Positions 34,954 through 43,051 of a stretch of 64,000 nucleotides of DNA are shown one piece after another. The stretch's first letter is position 1, and the number at the start of each line of letters is the position of its first letter. The position numbers and the translations under genes are program-made. The DNA comes from Methanogenium organophilum (lineage in GTDB: Archaea > Halobacteriota > Methanomicrobia > Methanomicrobiales > Methanomicrobiaceae), in contig NZ_CP113361.1 in NCBI RefSeq assembly GCF_026684035.1, positions 372,001 through 436,000 on the forward strand. Reading direction: 5' to 3'. The notes beneath the pieces were generated by a model that worked only from the letters and a program-made list of their open reading frames with translations, was not told where the DNA came from and searched no databases.

Positions 34954-35145
34954 ATGATCTGTATGGGATATGCAAACCTCTCTGCCGGCGACATTGAGAA
35001 GGTAAAAACCATTGAAAAAGAGATGAACATAACTCTGCTCGCCTATGAAGTTCCAACCTACTCGAATCTGAAAGATGATGACCTGAAAAAGATCAAAGAC
35101 CTTGAGAAAGATCTGGGTCTTTCCCTGGTTGCATACGAAGTGTAA
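34954..35145 (+). CDS. Small protein of two tandem repeats
   Basis: A 63-residue protein. ATG 34954 is chosen because GGTGA (34944-34948) sits five bases before it. It consists of two copies of a ~28-residue unit: LSAGDIEKVKTIEKEMNITL-LAYEVP, then LKDDDLKKIKDLEKDLGLSL-VAYEV. Each is an acidic/basic helix followed by a beta strand L-x-A-Y-E-V. No family is recognised. The ordered pattern and strong ribosome binding site support a real gene. It is isolated. Confidence 0.75.
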   Translation: MICMGYANLSAGDIEKVKTIEKEMNITLLAYEVPTYSNLKDDDLKKIKDLEKDLGLSLVAYEV

Positions 35146-35595
35146 CCATAACGATTTACCAAAACGACTTTTTTTGATAATTCGGCCCATTCACTGAGAT
35201 GATTATTCTCACAATCATGCGAACTGCCCGGAATACTTAGCGGCGCTGATATAACACAATAGAAAAAGCAATGATGCCATAACCAGGCAGTACTGAATTC
35301 CTTTCCGGCATCCGCACGCGACACATTTGGGCATCGAGAGATGCAATATCCATACCGGGCACTACCGATTACCGTTCAGGTAGTCAGGAAACTGCGATGA
35401 AACCGCATGCGTATGAAAATAGTCCTTCACAACCCACTTTCGGCGATTCCCATTCAGCAGTAATTCATGTTGTCCAAATCGTTATGCTTATGCCGCCCCT
35501 CCAACAATCCATCAGTTACCTGTATCCAATGTTAACAGCAATTGGTGTCTCACACTCAATCCCATGCAGAATACCTACACAAAGGGACTTGATTC
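35146..35595. other. Intergenic region
   Basis: About 450 bp without a supported gene. Open frames are short and have poor starts. No RNA gene, repeat or hairpin stood out. Confidence 0.4.
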
Positions 35596-36255
35596 ATGCC
35601 AGATACTAAGAAAAAATTCGAAAAAAAAGGTTCACGCGGTATGGATGAGATTGCAAAAACCCTCTTTGCACCAATATATCCGGTCATTGCAGAAAACCTC
35701 ATCCAGAAATTCGGGATTACCACAGGCACCTGCGTTGACCTTGGCAGCGGACCGGCATCACTTTCCATTGCTGTCGCACGCCAGTCATACCTTACTGTTA
35801 TCGCACTCGACTACTCTCGCGACATGCACGAGGCAGCAGAACGCAATATCAATGAAGCAGGGCTTTCTGAGCGGATTCGTCTCCTCTGCGGCGATGTACA
35901 TGCCATACCACTTGATGATGACTCTGCCGACCTAATCATCAGCAGGGGCTCCATGTTCTTCTGGGACGACATCCACACCGCCTTCCGGGAAATTTACCGC
36001 ATCTTAAAACCCGGCGGGAAAACCTATATTGGCGGCGGATTTGGTAACAAAGACCTGCGGGATGAGATCGCAACAGCCATGATTAAAAAGAACCCGGATT
36101 GGGAGGAGTTTAACCGGAAGAACATCTCACCGGAGAATGTGGAACGGTTCCGCACAATGCTCGATGAAATCGGTGTGCCGGATTATGAGATCATTCTCGG
36201 AGATGAAGGATTCTGGATTGTAATCTCAAAGAAAGAACCCGGAGCTCTCCTATGA
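35596..36255 (+). CDS. Class I SAM-dependent methyltransferase
   Basis: A 219-residue Rossmann-fold methyltransferase. AdoMet site: CVDLGSGPASLSIAVA (motif I) near residue 46, ALDYSRDM (motif II acidic residue), RLLCGDVHAIPLDDDSADLIISRG (motifs III-IV), then FREIYRILKPGGKTYIGGGF (motif post-IV). The substrate is unknown. Its stop codon overlaps an ATG (CTATGA) that opens a decayed radical-SAM fragment. A methyltransferase plus radical-SAM protein pair was probably the original arrangement. Confidence 0.88.
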   Translation: MPDTKKKFEKKGSRGMDEIAKTLFAPIYPVIAENLIQKFGITTGTCVDLGSGPASLSIAVARQSYLTVIALDYSRDMHEAAERNINEAGLSERIRLLCGDVHAIPLDDDSADLIISRGSMFFWDDIHTAFREIYRILKPGGKTYIGGGFGNKDLRDEIATAMIKKNPDWEEFNRKNISPENVERFRTMLDEIGVPDYEIILGDEGFWIVISKKEPGALL

Positions 36256-36600
36256 AATACCAGATTTGCGAGTACGGGTGGCTGCCATATCTCCGGACAT
36301 TCCACTCCAGGTGATGCGGTTTGTGCCATTCGGAGAAGCGGCACCCGACCCTGAACCGACCATTGCCTCATCAGAGAATATATCCAATCATCTCATAAGG
36401 TGCTGCATCATGTCTATCTCTTCAACTCACCCGGACAGGCAATATATTCAATGTCCCTGGAGGATGGGATTTCGGCAGTCCCCGCTGGATACTGGGATTC
36501 ATGCATATCGCAAACACCATCCATTCAGAGATATTCTCATTTGATCCGGAACAGGAAGAATGGGAATTCTACCGGAAAATTCTATGGTATCACGTCGGGT
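36252..36600 (+). pseudogene. Decayed C-terminal fragment of a radical-SAM protein
   Basis: Broken coding sequence downstream of the methyltransferase. In one frame DIPLQVMRFVPFGEAAPDPEP (36302-36364) resembles the late barrel region of radical-SAM activase-type proteins. About 40 bp later the homology continues in another frame with LHHVYLFNSPG (36403-36435), and a third frame carries FMHIANTIHSEIFSFDPEQ. The region also starts with a 20-codon frame, 36252-36314, that overlaps the methyltransferase stop. The N-terminal part with the CxxxCxxC cluster is absent. The assignment rests on pattern memory and is moderate; the intact minus-strand radical-SAM gene at 59558 is only distantly similar. 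Confidence 0.42.
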
Positions 36601-36916
36601 GAGATTTTGCAGAACCGTGATTTTCCCAACCGACTGTTGGGAAATTCCTACCTTTCCCCCATCATTTTTTATTTCTGCCAAAAAGAACTGCGGAAAAACG
36701 GATTCAACGGATGCCAAATACCATAAAAATTACCAATTAAACCCTATAATGCCATTTTTTTAAAAAACACAGTGAAATTCATCTTTCTTTGAAGAGTGAG
36801 ATACAGAAATACCAACCGGAACTGCAAAGAAAATAAAACGATTGATTATGGCCCATTTCAGCACAGAATAACGAATTTTATAGCAGATATCCCCATTCAA
36901 CACGCATTAACCCCGC

Positions 36917-36930
36917 ATACATATAAATAG
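36917..36930 (+). promoter_or_regulatory. TATA-box candidate for the 36955-38995 operon
   Basis: ATACATATAAATAG lies about 30 bp before the ATG at 36955. With archaeal spacing the transcript would start at or a few bases before the start codon, giving a leaderless or near-leaderless first gene. No ribosome binding site is seen before this ATG, which agrees. Confidence 0.55.
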
Positions 36931-36954
36931 AATTGTCCCTTCATCCGTCACCAT

Positions 36955-37407
36955 ATGGAAGGAATTGAGTTAGCGATACAGACACGGTCATTCCCCAGCC
37001 ACGGGCGGGCACGTGTCCATGAATCGATACTGCCTTTTCTGGAGGTTAAGGAAGGAGACGCAATTGAGGTAGAAAAACTGCCTCTGACAGAGGATGAAAA
37101 ACCAAAAAAGATCACCGTCAGCATCTACGCAGATACCATGGTGGAAAAAGGCAGAATCCGGATGAGTCCCGAAGATATTGCCAAAATTGCTGCTGCAGAA
37201 GGTGAGACGGTAAACGTGCGGAGAAAAGTGCCCTTCACGGAAACTCTCGGAAAAAAGGCATCCGAGACGGGGAAAGCCGTCCAAGAAGGGGCGGGCCATA
37301 TGGGGGAAACAATCCAAAAGGGTGCAAAAGACGTTGGTGCAAAGATCATGCCACATAAAGAAACAACGGAACACGAACCTGAGCCTGAACAAAAAGCCGG
37401 GGAGTGA
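36955..37407 (+). CDS. Cdc48-N/double-psi-barrel-like protein with amphipathic helical tail
   Basis: A 150-residue protein, the first gene of a six-gene operon. Residues ~1-95 (RARVHESILPFLEVKEGDAI, then KGRIRMSPEDIAKIAAAEGE) follow the pattern of the double-psi beta-barrel in the N-domain of Cdc48/VAT ATPases, or of related AbrB-like barrels. Residues ~100-135 form a repeating amphipathic helix (KKASETGKAVQEGAG, GETIQKGAKDVGAKI) of the apolipoprotein/LEA type, followed by an acidic tail. No ATPase domain is attached. Function is unknown; the barrel might be a substrate- or protein-binding adapter. Confidence 0.72.
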   Translation: MEGIELAIQTRSFPSHGRARVHESILPFLEVKEGDAIEVEKLPLTEDEKPKKITVSIYADTMVEKGRIRMSPEDIAKIAAAEGETVNVRRKVPFTETLGKKASETGKAVQEGAGHMGETIQKGAKDVGAKIMPHKETTEHEPEPEQKAGE

Positions 37408-37413
37408 ACAGCA

Positions 37414-37815
37414 ATGGCCACAGGATCCCTTGTTCTTGAATGGTGGACATGGTTTCAGTCTTTGTTATGGGTCATTCTCATCTTTATTGGTCTCATCATT
37501 CTCTATTACATCATCAAGGAGATACACGACGCCAAAGTGACACCCCGACTTGCAGAGATTGAACTGGAGAAAGAAAAACTACAGTTGATGAAACTCGATT
37601 ATGCCCACAGGGGTCAGCCGTTTTTCCGCGTCACCCCCGAAAAAATCGAAGAGATCAACACCCTTGACCAGGAAAATATCAGACTTGAGGCCGACATCTT
37701 CGCGAAACAGAGCGCAGTTGATCGCAGAATTCAGCGGCTCGAAAATTCGGTAAAGAGCACAAAACTGGATCATATGGTCGAGAAAATAAAGGAAGAGGAA
37801 CGTAAAATCCGGTGA
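37414..37815 (+). CDS. Membrane-anchored coiled-coil protein
   Basis: A 133-residue protein with one N-terminal membrane helix (WFQSLLWVILIFIGLIILYYII, residues ~12-34; last residues basic). A long cytoplasmic coiled coil follows at about 40-130 (KVTPRLAEIELEKEKLQLMK, then ENIRLEADIFAKQSAVDRRI). The anchor is like those of stator or scaffold proteins. It starts seven bases after the preceding stop and its own stop overlaps the next gene's ribosome binding site. No family recognised. Confidence 0.75.
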   Translation: MATGSLVLEWWTWFQSLLWVILIFIGLIILYYIIKEIHDAKVTPRLAEIELEKEKLQLMKLDYAHRGQPFFRVTPEKIEEINTLDQENIRLEADIFAKQSAVDRRIQRLENSVKSTKLDHMVEKIKEEERKIR

Positions 37816-37820
37816 TGAAT

Positions 37821-38126
37821 ATGTATGAAACAAATGTACCCAAAACACAACGGAAATCTTCATTTACCCACTCACTCTCATCTGTGCCGCACACAATAGA
37901 CAATACGCTGCCATCCATGGATAAGCGGCTTGGTCAATACTTTGATGCCCATATGACATCAATTATTTCTGAATGGGGGCTTGTCGCACGCTTTACCCTT
38001 GAAGACCTTGAACACCGCCTTGATGTAGTCAGCACAGAGATCAGTATCCTTGAAAAGGAGAAGGGTGCACTGGAAGGACGGGCATCTGCCCTTGATCTGG
38101 CCCTGCGTGAGTTGGAGGAGAAATGA
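37821..38126 (+). CDS. Small coiled-coil protein with DxxxxxxxxEWxL motif, paralogue A
   Basis: A 101-residue soluble protein. The ATG at 37821 has GGTGA at 37811-37815, itself overlapping the previous stop. A variable N-terminus leads to MDKRLGQYFDAHMTSIISEW-GL (about residues 34-55), then LEDLEHRLDVVSTEISILEK and EKGALEGRASALDLALREL, a coiled coil to the end. The motif F-D-x(8)-E-W-G-L recurs in the next two genes. Overlap with the next gene (stop and start share ATGA) indicates coupled translation. Confidence 0.72.
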   Translation: MYETNVPKTQRKSSFTHSLSSVPHTIDNTLPSMDKRLGQYFDAHMTSIISEWGLVARFTLEDLEHRLDVVSTEISILEKEKGALEGRASALDLALRELEEK

Positions 38127-38350
38127 TGGCAGGATTTGACGATTACATGAATTCCTACCTCGACCGCAGAATGAAGCACATCATTGATGAGTGGAATCTG
38201 GGCACGATGCGGGATTTCGGAGATTATCATATCCGTTTGCAGTCAGTCGAATCGGAAATAACAAAAATGAGGCGATTCACCGAGATTGCCGGCTCAAAGC
38301 TTACAAATATGGAAGAGAGGGCTGAGAAAGTCAGGGAGGAGAAGCAATGA
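38123..38350 (+). CDS. Small coiled-coil protein with DxxxxxxxxEWxL motif, paralogue B
   Basis: A 75-residue protein: FDDYMNSYLDRRMKHIIDEW-NL, then a short RDFGDYHIRLQSVESEITKM coiled coil to the end. It is the shortest member and almost entirely the shared domain. GGAGGAGAA precedes the ATG at 38123, which overlaps the previous stop. Its own stop overlaps the next ATG. It probably forms helical bundles or mixed coiled coils with the neighbouring proteins. Confidence 0.72.
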   Translation: MMAGFDDYMNSYLDRRMKHIIDEWNLGTMRDFGDYHIRLQSVESEITKMRRFTEIAGSKLTNMEERAEKVREEKQ

Positions 38351-38688
38351 CGACAGGTGAAATTCTCCTGATAATCATCGTTATCGCACTCATCGCATTC
38401 ATCCTCTATTACTACCTCAAAGGGTCATCCGGCCATGTGTCAATACGCCGGCCGATGGAAAGCCGGGTGGATGAGTATCTGGACCGCCACTTTGAACAGA
38501 TGGTTGACGAATGGTCATTGATGGATAAATACCAGGTATGGACCTTCCGGGAAAACAATGATCCGGCACTCGCCGAAGAAGAAAAACGGATGAATACACT
38601 CAAAGAATTCCGGCACGAGATGACGGATACCCTTGCAGGTCTGGAGGAACGCCTGAATGTTCTGGAAGCAGAAATCAACAGAGAGTAA
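38347..38688 (+). CDS. Membrane-anchored coiled-coil protein with DxxxxxxxEWxL motif, paralogue C
   Basis: A 113-residue protein with an N-terminal membrane helix (GEILLIIIVIALIAFILYYYL, about residues 3-23). It then has the shared domain SRVDEYLDRHFEQMVDEWSL (about residues 38-58) and a C-terminal coiled coil (MNTLKEFRHEMTDTLAGLEE). It combines the anchor type of the second gene with the domain of paralogues A and B, so the three may assemble at the membrane. Confidence 0.74.
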   Translation: MTTGEILLIIIVIALIAFILYYYLKGSSGHVSIRRPMESRVDEYLDRHFEQMVDEWSLMDKYQVWTFRENNDPALAEEEKRMNTLKEFRHEMTDTLAGLEERLNVLEAEINRE

Positions 38689-38743
38689 CAGGGGTCGGGG
38701 ACCTGACCTGTTTTACTCACAGTTGAAAGGAAACATTCCATTG

Positions 38744-38995
38744 GTGAAAAAACAGGGGGAACCTCCGGAGAAAGACCCATCCTCTTTTTCAAAATACTAC
38801 TGCGACCTCTGTAATGAGACCTTTTTTCTTACCAGATTACGCCAGTGCACGCTCTGCGGCAGATGGGCTTGTACTTCCTGCTGGACACAGGATTACTATG
38901 TCTGCAACTCCTGTCTTGGCATCTACAAACTTCATCTTCAGCCGTTTGTGCATTCAGATGTTGCCAATTCAGATACAACCGAAAACAATGAATAA
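38744..38995 (+). CDS. Small treble-clef/RING-like zinc protein
   Basis: An 83-residue protein from GTG 38744, or up to 112 residues if translated from an ATG at 38657 inside the previous gene; AAAGGAAA at 38726-38733 favours the short form. Zinc ligands: YYCDLCNETFF, then QCTLCGRWACTSCW, then YYVCNSCLGIY. These are four CxxC-type pairs, spaced like FYVE/RING/B-box-type cross-brace zinc fingers. The N-terminal linker is charged. It is the last gene of the coiled-coil operon. Function is unknown; it may be a protein- or lipid-binding adaptor. Confidence 0.7.
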   Translation: MKKQGEPPEKDPSSFSKYYCDLCNETFFLTRLRQCTLCGRWACTSCWTQDYYVCNSCLGIYKLHLQPFVHSDVANSDTTENNE

Positions 38996-39150
38996 TGAAT
39001 TGATAAACACGAAATTCCCTTCTTTTGCATAATTACCGATGGGAATGCCGTCATATTATCATGGCATGGGCTACCCTCCCAAAAAGATATCCCGTCGTCC
39101 CCAAAAAAGGACAATATTCATTCAAAACGCGAATAGTCCCGTACTCAGTC

Positions 39151-39168
39151 CCGACCAGTACTGGTCGG
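39151..39168. repeat. 18-bp perfect palindrome between convergent genes
   Basis: CCGACCAGTACTGGTCGG lies 26 bp beyond the end of the minus-strand TPR gene and 156 bp beyond the zinc-protein gene. It is either a shared hairpin terminator or a protein-binding site. No long T-run follows on either strand. Confidence 0.6.
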
Positions 39169-39193
39169 AATAATGCATCCGGAGAATTACGAT

Positions 39194-39592
39194 CTATTCC
39201 CTCCCAAACGAAAGTGCAACAGCCTTTTCGATAAGCTTGTTCCCCTCTTCGGTTCTTCCGAGCCGGTTCAGCATCTCCCCTTTGTAATACCAGGCCTTCG
39301 AATGGTATGGATCGGCCTCGATTGCCTGCGAATACTGCTCAAGGGCATTTTCATCCAGACCCAGCTTTTCACTGCAGTGCCCCATCAGGCAAAAAGCGGA
39401 GGAAAAATTCGGCGTGAGACGGACAGCTTCGTTCAGGAGTTCAAGTGTCCGTTCATACTCTCCCTCATTGAAAAATTCATTTGCCTTACGGTAGAAATTA
39501 ATCGATTCTGGGCGTATCCGAATCTGTTCTTTAGGTATAATCTGTTTCACCCCCCTCAACCAGACAGGTAATTCCATGTCACGGCGAGACAC
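39194..39592 (-). CDS. TPR repeat protein
   Basis: A 132-residue soluble protein with about three TPR units from residue ~29 (YRKANEFFNEGEYERTLELL, CLMGHCSEKLGLDENALEQY, WYYKGEMLNRLGRTEEGNKL). It has a short N-terminal segment before them. TPRs serve as protein-binding scaffolds; the partner is unknown. It is convergent with the coiled-coil operon and lies downstream, in the same direction, of the hybrid sensor kinase at 39802. Confidence 0.82.
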   Translation of the reverse strand: MSRRDMELPVWLRGVKQIIPKEQIRIRPESINFYRKANEFFNEGEYERTLELLNEAVRLTPNFSSAFCLMGHCSEKLGLDENALEQYSQAIEADPYHSKAWYYKGEMLNRLGRTEEGNKLIEKAVALSFGRE

Positions 39593-39801
39593 CGTTTCGT
39601 TTTCATAGTATGGAAAATATAATTAAGCGCTGCAACTCTGCATGGCAACAAAAAATGCAACACTGCATTTCTGATTTACCGATTAAAGGGATTTGATATC
39701 ATTTCGATATCAAACCAAAATTCAATTCCGTCTCACTCTCCGGGACAGAAGTGCTTCCGAACAAACACAAGAACAGCACCCGAACGTCATCAGATTCAGA
39801 T

Positions 39802-41499
39802 TTATACCGACAGAAGATTAAACCGTATAGCAGCGCCCTCTTCAGGCACTCCAGGCACCCGATCCTCCGCCTGAATCGAGCCACCATATTCTTCTACAAG
39901 TTTGTGGGTAATGAAAAGCCCCAGCCCTTTCCCGCTTCTTCTGCTGCGTCCCTTACAAAATCGATCAAAGATCAGAGATTTCATCTCATCCGGAATTCCC
40001 GGGCCATTATCGGCAACACAGACAAAAACATCCTGACCGACACGCTCCACAGCAATGGTGATCTCCGGATGAGGAGCAGCAAATTTAGCGCTGTTTCCTA
40101 TTAAGTTCATGAATATCTGTCCAATCAGATCATCGGCGAGTACAACCTCATCGGTGCCGGAATAGGTAAATCTAACATTTTCATAGCGTTCCATCTCCAT
40201 ACGGATGACATCATCCAGACGAACTGGTTGGAGCGCAGTCGTTCGTTCCCGCATCATCCTGATGGTGGAGACATTCGCAATAATATCTATGCTCTGATTC
40301 ACTGAAGAGAGAGAATTTTCTGCATACGTCTTCTCCTTTCCCTCCAGTTCCTCTGAGAGAATCTCCAGATAACCCAGTGCCGCAGCATTGGCATTGTTGA
40401 TGTCATGCGTCATAATGTCAAGGTAGAGATTTGTCTCCTCGTTTGCTATCTCAAGCCGTTTGAGTAGTAGCACCTTCTCTACCACAGTCCCAATTTCAGA
40501 ACAAACGGTTGAGAGGAAGGATTTCTCATCCCCCAAAGTCGGATGTTTTTTCCCATTGAGAAGGGTAATAACCCCAATCACCCCTCCATTACTCACCATC
40601 GGAAGAATCGCACAGTTTTCTATCTCCGGTCTCTGAATGATCACGCCACCCAGATCGTCGCCATCGCTATCAGATGAGAGAAACAGAGGGTCGCCACGAG
40701 TCAATGCAGCACGGATATGTTGATTTCTAAAATCAATTGGCCCGGATGTCTCGATAATTGCCCGGTCCTCCAGAGTAATTCCATAGGTATACCGAAGGTC
40801 TGCTGAATCTCTGTCATCATCCTTCCGTAAGAATATCCCCCCCATCCGGTATCCCAGCAGATTTACCGTCTTTTCAAGGAGCAAAGAGATGGTCGCATCC
40901 GGATCATCTGCATGATTCCCAATACTTATGATCTGATTGAGGGTATTGAGATTCTCATTCGAATGATGCAGACTTTTCTGTGCACGCTGGAGTTCGTTGT
41001 GCTGCATGATGGCTGCTTCATATGCTGAAAGGAGAAAGTCAAACACCTTCATGTGGTCGGCCGGGAGATGATATTTCTCACCATCATGAGAGAACGGGAT
41101 GGATTTCAAATTATTATCTGTATTCGAGCGCCTCTTGGGAGCGGACAAAATGGTATTAACACGACCAATAAGATACTCTTCCGGATAGGGCTTGGTGATG
41201 AAATTGTCTGCCCCTGCCTGAAGAGCACGCGCTACATCCCTGGTATCATATAGAGCGGTAAGAAGGATACATGGAATATCCCGTAATCCGGGATCATTTT
41301 TCAGAGTGCTGCAGAGCTCATAACCGTCCATTACCGGCATAATAACATCACTGATGATCAAAGACGGATTTCTTACCCTGACCAATTCAAGAGCTCTTTT
41401 TCCGTCTTTGGCTATCACTGCCTCATATCCATGCTTCTTTAACATATCCCTCAGGACTTCGGCCTGAGTGCGGCTGTCTTCGACGATTAAGACATACAT
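39802..41499 (-). CDS. REC-GAF-histidine kinase
   Basis: A 565-residue cytoplasmic two-component protein. Receiver, residues 1-120, with the phospho-acceptor Asp in LIISDVIMPVMDGYEL and the Lys in FITKPYPEE. GAF domain, about 190-350. A coiled linker leads to the H-box LDIMTHDINNANAAALGYLE (His near 380), typical of archaeal kinases. The HATPase at ~455-565 shows DNGPGIPDEM and GKGLGLFITHKL. A phosphorelay input (REC) at the N-terminus suggests it takes signals from another kinase. No partner response regulator is adjacent. Confidence 0.9.
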   Translation of the reverse strand: MYVLIVEDSRTQAEVLRDMLKKHGYEAVIAKDGKRALELVRVRNPSLIISDVIMPVMDGYELCSTLKNDPGLRDIPCILLTALYDTRDVARALQAGADNFITKPYPEEYLIGRVNTILSAPKRRSNTDNNLKSIPFSHDGEKYHLPADHMKVFDFLLSAYEAAIMQHNELQRAQKSLHHSNENLNTLNQIISIGNHADDPDATISLLLEKTVNLLGYRMGGIFLRKDDDRDSADLRYTYGITLEDRAIIETSGPIDFRNQHIRAALTRGDPLFLSSDSDGDDLGGVIIQRPEIENCAILPMVSNGGVIGVITLLNGKKHPTLGDEKSFLSTVCSEIGTVVEKVLLLKRLEIANEETNLYLDIMTHDINNANAAALGYLEILSEELEGKEKTYAENSLSSVNQSIDIIANVSTIRMMRERTTALQPVRLDDVIRMEMERYENVRFTYSGTDEVVLADDLIGQIFMNLIGNSAKFAAPHPEITIAVERVGQDVFVCVADNGPGIPDEMKSLIFDRFCKGRSRRSGKGLGLFITHKLVEEYGGSIQAEDRVPGVPEEGAAIRFNLLSV

Positions 41500-41766
41500 C
41501 TGTGCATCACATTTTTTCGCGTAAAAAACCAGAAATCTGGTAGATCATTTGAATATGCCGATATAAGTCAATTATGTATTCTGCATCGCAACTGAAATCC
41601 CATTTACTGCCAACATGAACAAATAAAACGTATTTAATGTCATTTATCGAAATATAAAGTCATATCAACTGAATTATCGGCAGAAAGGAAAAGGGCACAA
41701 CAGAGAGGCTGAAGATCTGTTTTCACAGACCGTTTTGCGTCCGCCACCGGGTGATGGCACCCGTTC

Positions 41767-42477
41767 TCACCCGGCATATACACAGAGCAGTTCGCAATTT
41801 CTGCAGTGCTGAACCGACTTCTTCTCTGTCGTATCAGAATTCTCTGATCTCACAGCTGCCTTATCTGCATCCATACGGGACAGACACCGTTTGCGGCTGA
41901 AACGACCTCCGGGAAAGGCATCCTGCGGGCAGTGAGTCTGGCACGGCCTGCTGCATCCGGTGCATGGCGACAGGCATTCGGGAACACATTTTATCCCCAC
42001 TTCAAGATCAGCCCATAATGCCCGAAACCGTATTCTCGAACCAAAACCAGGCACAATGACCAGATTATTTTTCCCAAATACGCCCAGACCGGCAAGCACC
42101 GCCGCATCTTTCAGATAGATCCCGCCTTCGGTGACATCGTATGGTATGTCGTGCGCAACCCTTCCGTGTTCGTCACCAAGCCACCGTGAGAGAGCAGTAG
42201 TAATTCCATAGAGAATTCTGTCACCTGGCGTACTTCTCCCCTCCTCCCACCAGTCCATTTCCGGGCAGGCTGGATCGTGATAGAGTCCAAGCACAATGAC
42301 TGTACCTGAATTGCGGGCAAGTCCCTGCGGCCCGGCGCTCCGAACAGAGGGACAGTCTGCGAGCAGAGATACCGGAACATAACCTGCTACGCTTGCACCG
42401 AGAGTGAGAGCTTTTGCAAGGACGGCATTCATAATCCATTGATCAGGATCTCCCTCAGCTCCCCCTTCCCGTATCAT
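41767..42477 (-). CDS. 4Fe-4S protein related to epoxyqueuosine reductase
   Basis: A 236-residue protein, starting at ATG 42477; a longer reading adds 46 unrelated residues. The middle part (DDYPYDVTEGGIYLKDAAVL-type segment and AGLGVFGKNNLVIVPGFGSRIRF) resembles the QueG (epoxyqueuosine reductase) core. A ferredoxin motif CTGCSRPCQTHCP follows near residue 180 (CxxCxxxCxxxCP). A second set near the end, HCRNCELLC, lacks a final CP. It probably acts as a redox or corrinoid-dependent reductase; methanogens have several such proteins besides QueG, so substrate is open. Confidence 0.75.
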   Translation of the reverse strand: MIREGGAEGDPDQWIMNAVLAKALTLGASVAGYVPVSLLADCPSVRSAGPQGLARNSGTVIVLGLYHDPACPEMDWWEEGRSTPGDRILYGITTALSRWLGDEHGRVAHDIPYDVTEGGIYLKDAAVLAGLGVFGKNNLVIVPGFGSRIRFRALWADLEVGIKCVPECLSPCTGCSRPCQTHCPQDAFPGGRFSRKRCLSRMDADKAAVRSENSDTTEKKSVQHCRNCELLCVYAG

Positions 42478-42698
42478 ATGATTCCCTCCATTGAACTCAA
42501 TATGCAAAAAGTATGTATGGTACTGAAAAGTGCTATAGGAGCGCCGGACCACAGTTCTCGGAATGAACGTCCGGGAGATTCCTGCGATATAATCAGGAAT
42601 CAAATCGATTTGCACCGGACCTCATACCAGAGTAATATAAAAAACAGACCTGCCTGATGCCAATCGCGATTTAAAGGGGGGATAATCGGATCTAACGA

Positions 42699-42920
42699 TT
42701 AATCAGACCCGCCAAGGTCTTCAAAAAATTTCATTCCTGCCGGTGCGTGTTGCCCTACTTCTGCATAGAAGTATTTCACATATTCCGGGTCTGAGTCCTC
42801 AATTGACTGCTGTATTGTGCGTACAAGCCAGCTGGGAAGAATATCCTTTTCATCCAGCGAATTCATAACCACAACAACTGCTTCATCAACATCAGTCTTA
42901 TTTCTCCATCGGTATCCCAT
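42699..42920 (-). CDS. Small protein of unknown function
   Basis: A 73-residue acidic protein (MGYRWRNKTDVDEAVVVVMN at the start, EYVKYFYAEVGQHAP near residue 46). AGGTGATGTGTC just before the ATG is a strong ribosome binding site, which makes this a likely real gene. It is rich in aromatic and acidic residues, with no membrane segment and no cysteines. No family recognised; it may be a regulator or a component of the RadC-like/4Fe-4S neighbourhood. Confidence 0.65.
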   Translation of the reverse strand: MGYRWRNKTDVDEAVVVVMNSLDEKDILPSWLVRTIQQSIEDSDPEYVKYFYAEVGQHAPAGMKFFEDLGGSD

Positions 42921-43051
42921 GACACATCACCTGATATCCTGAGGGGGTATAATGTGATGGCTCTATAAATAGGTAGCGGCGGAGCGGAAGAAAATGGAGG
43001 CAGAAGAAATGAACGGGTATTTATCCGTGATTGTCCGGCGGTCAGAACCGT

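Noticed and set aside
34633-35190. 185-codon minus-strand frame over the two-repeat protein gene
   Set aside because: The plus-strand protein has a repeat structure and a strong ribosome binding site; the minus frame has none.
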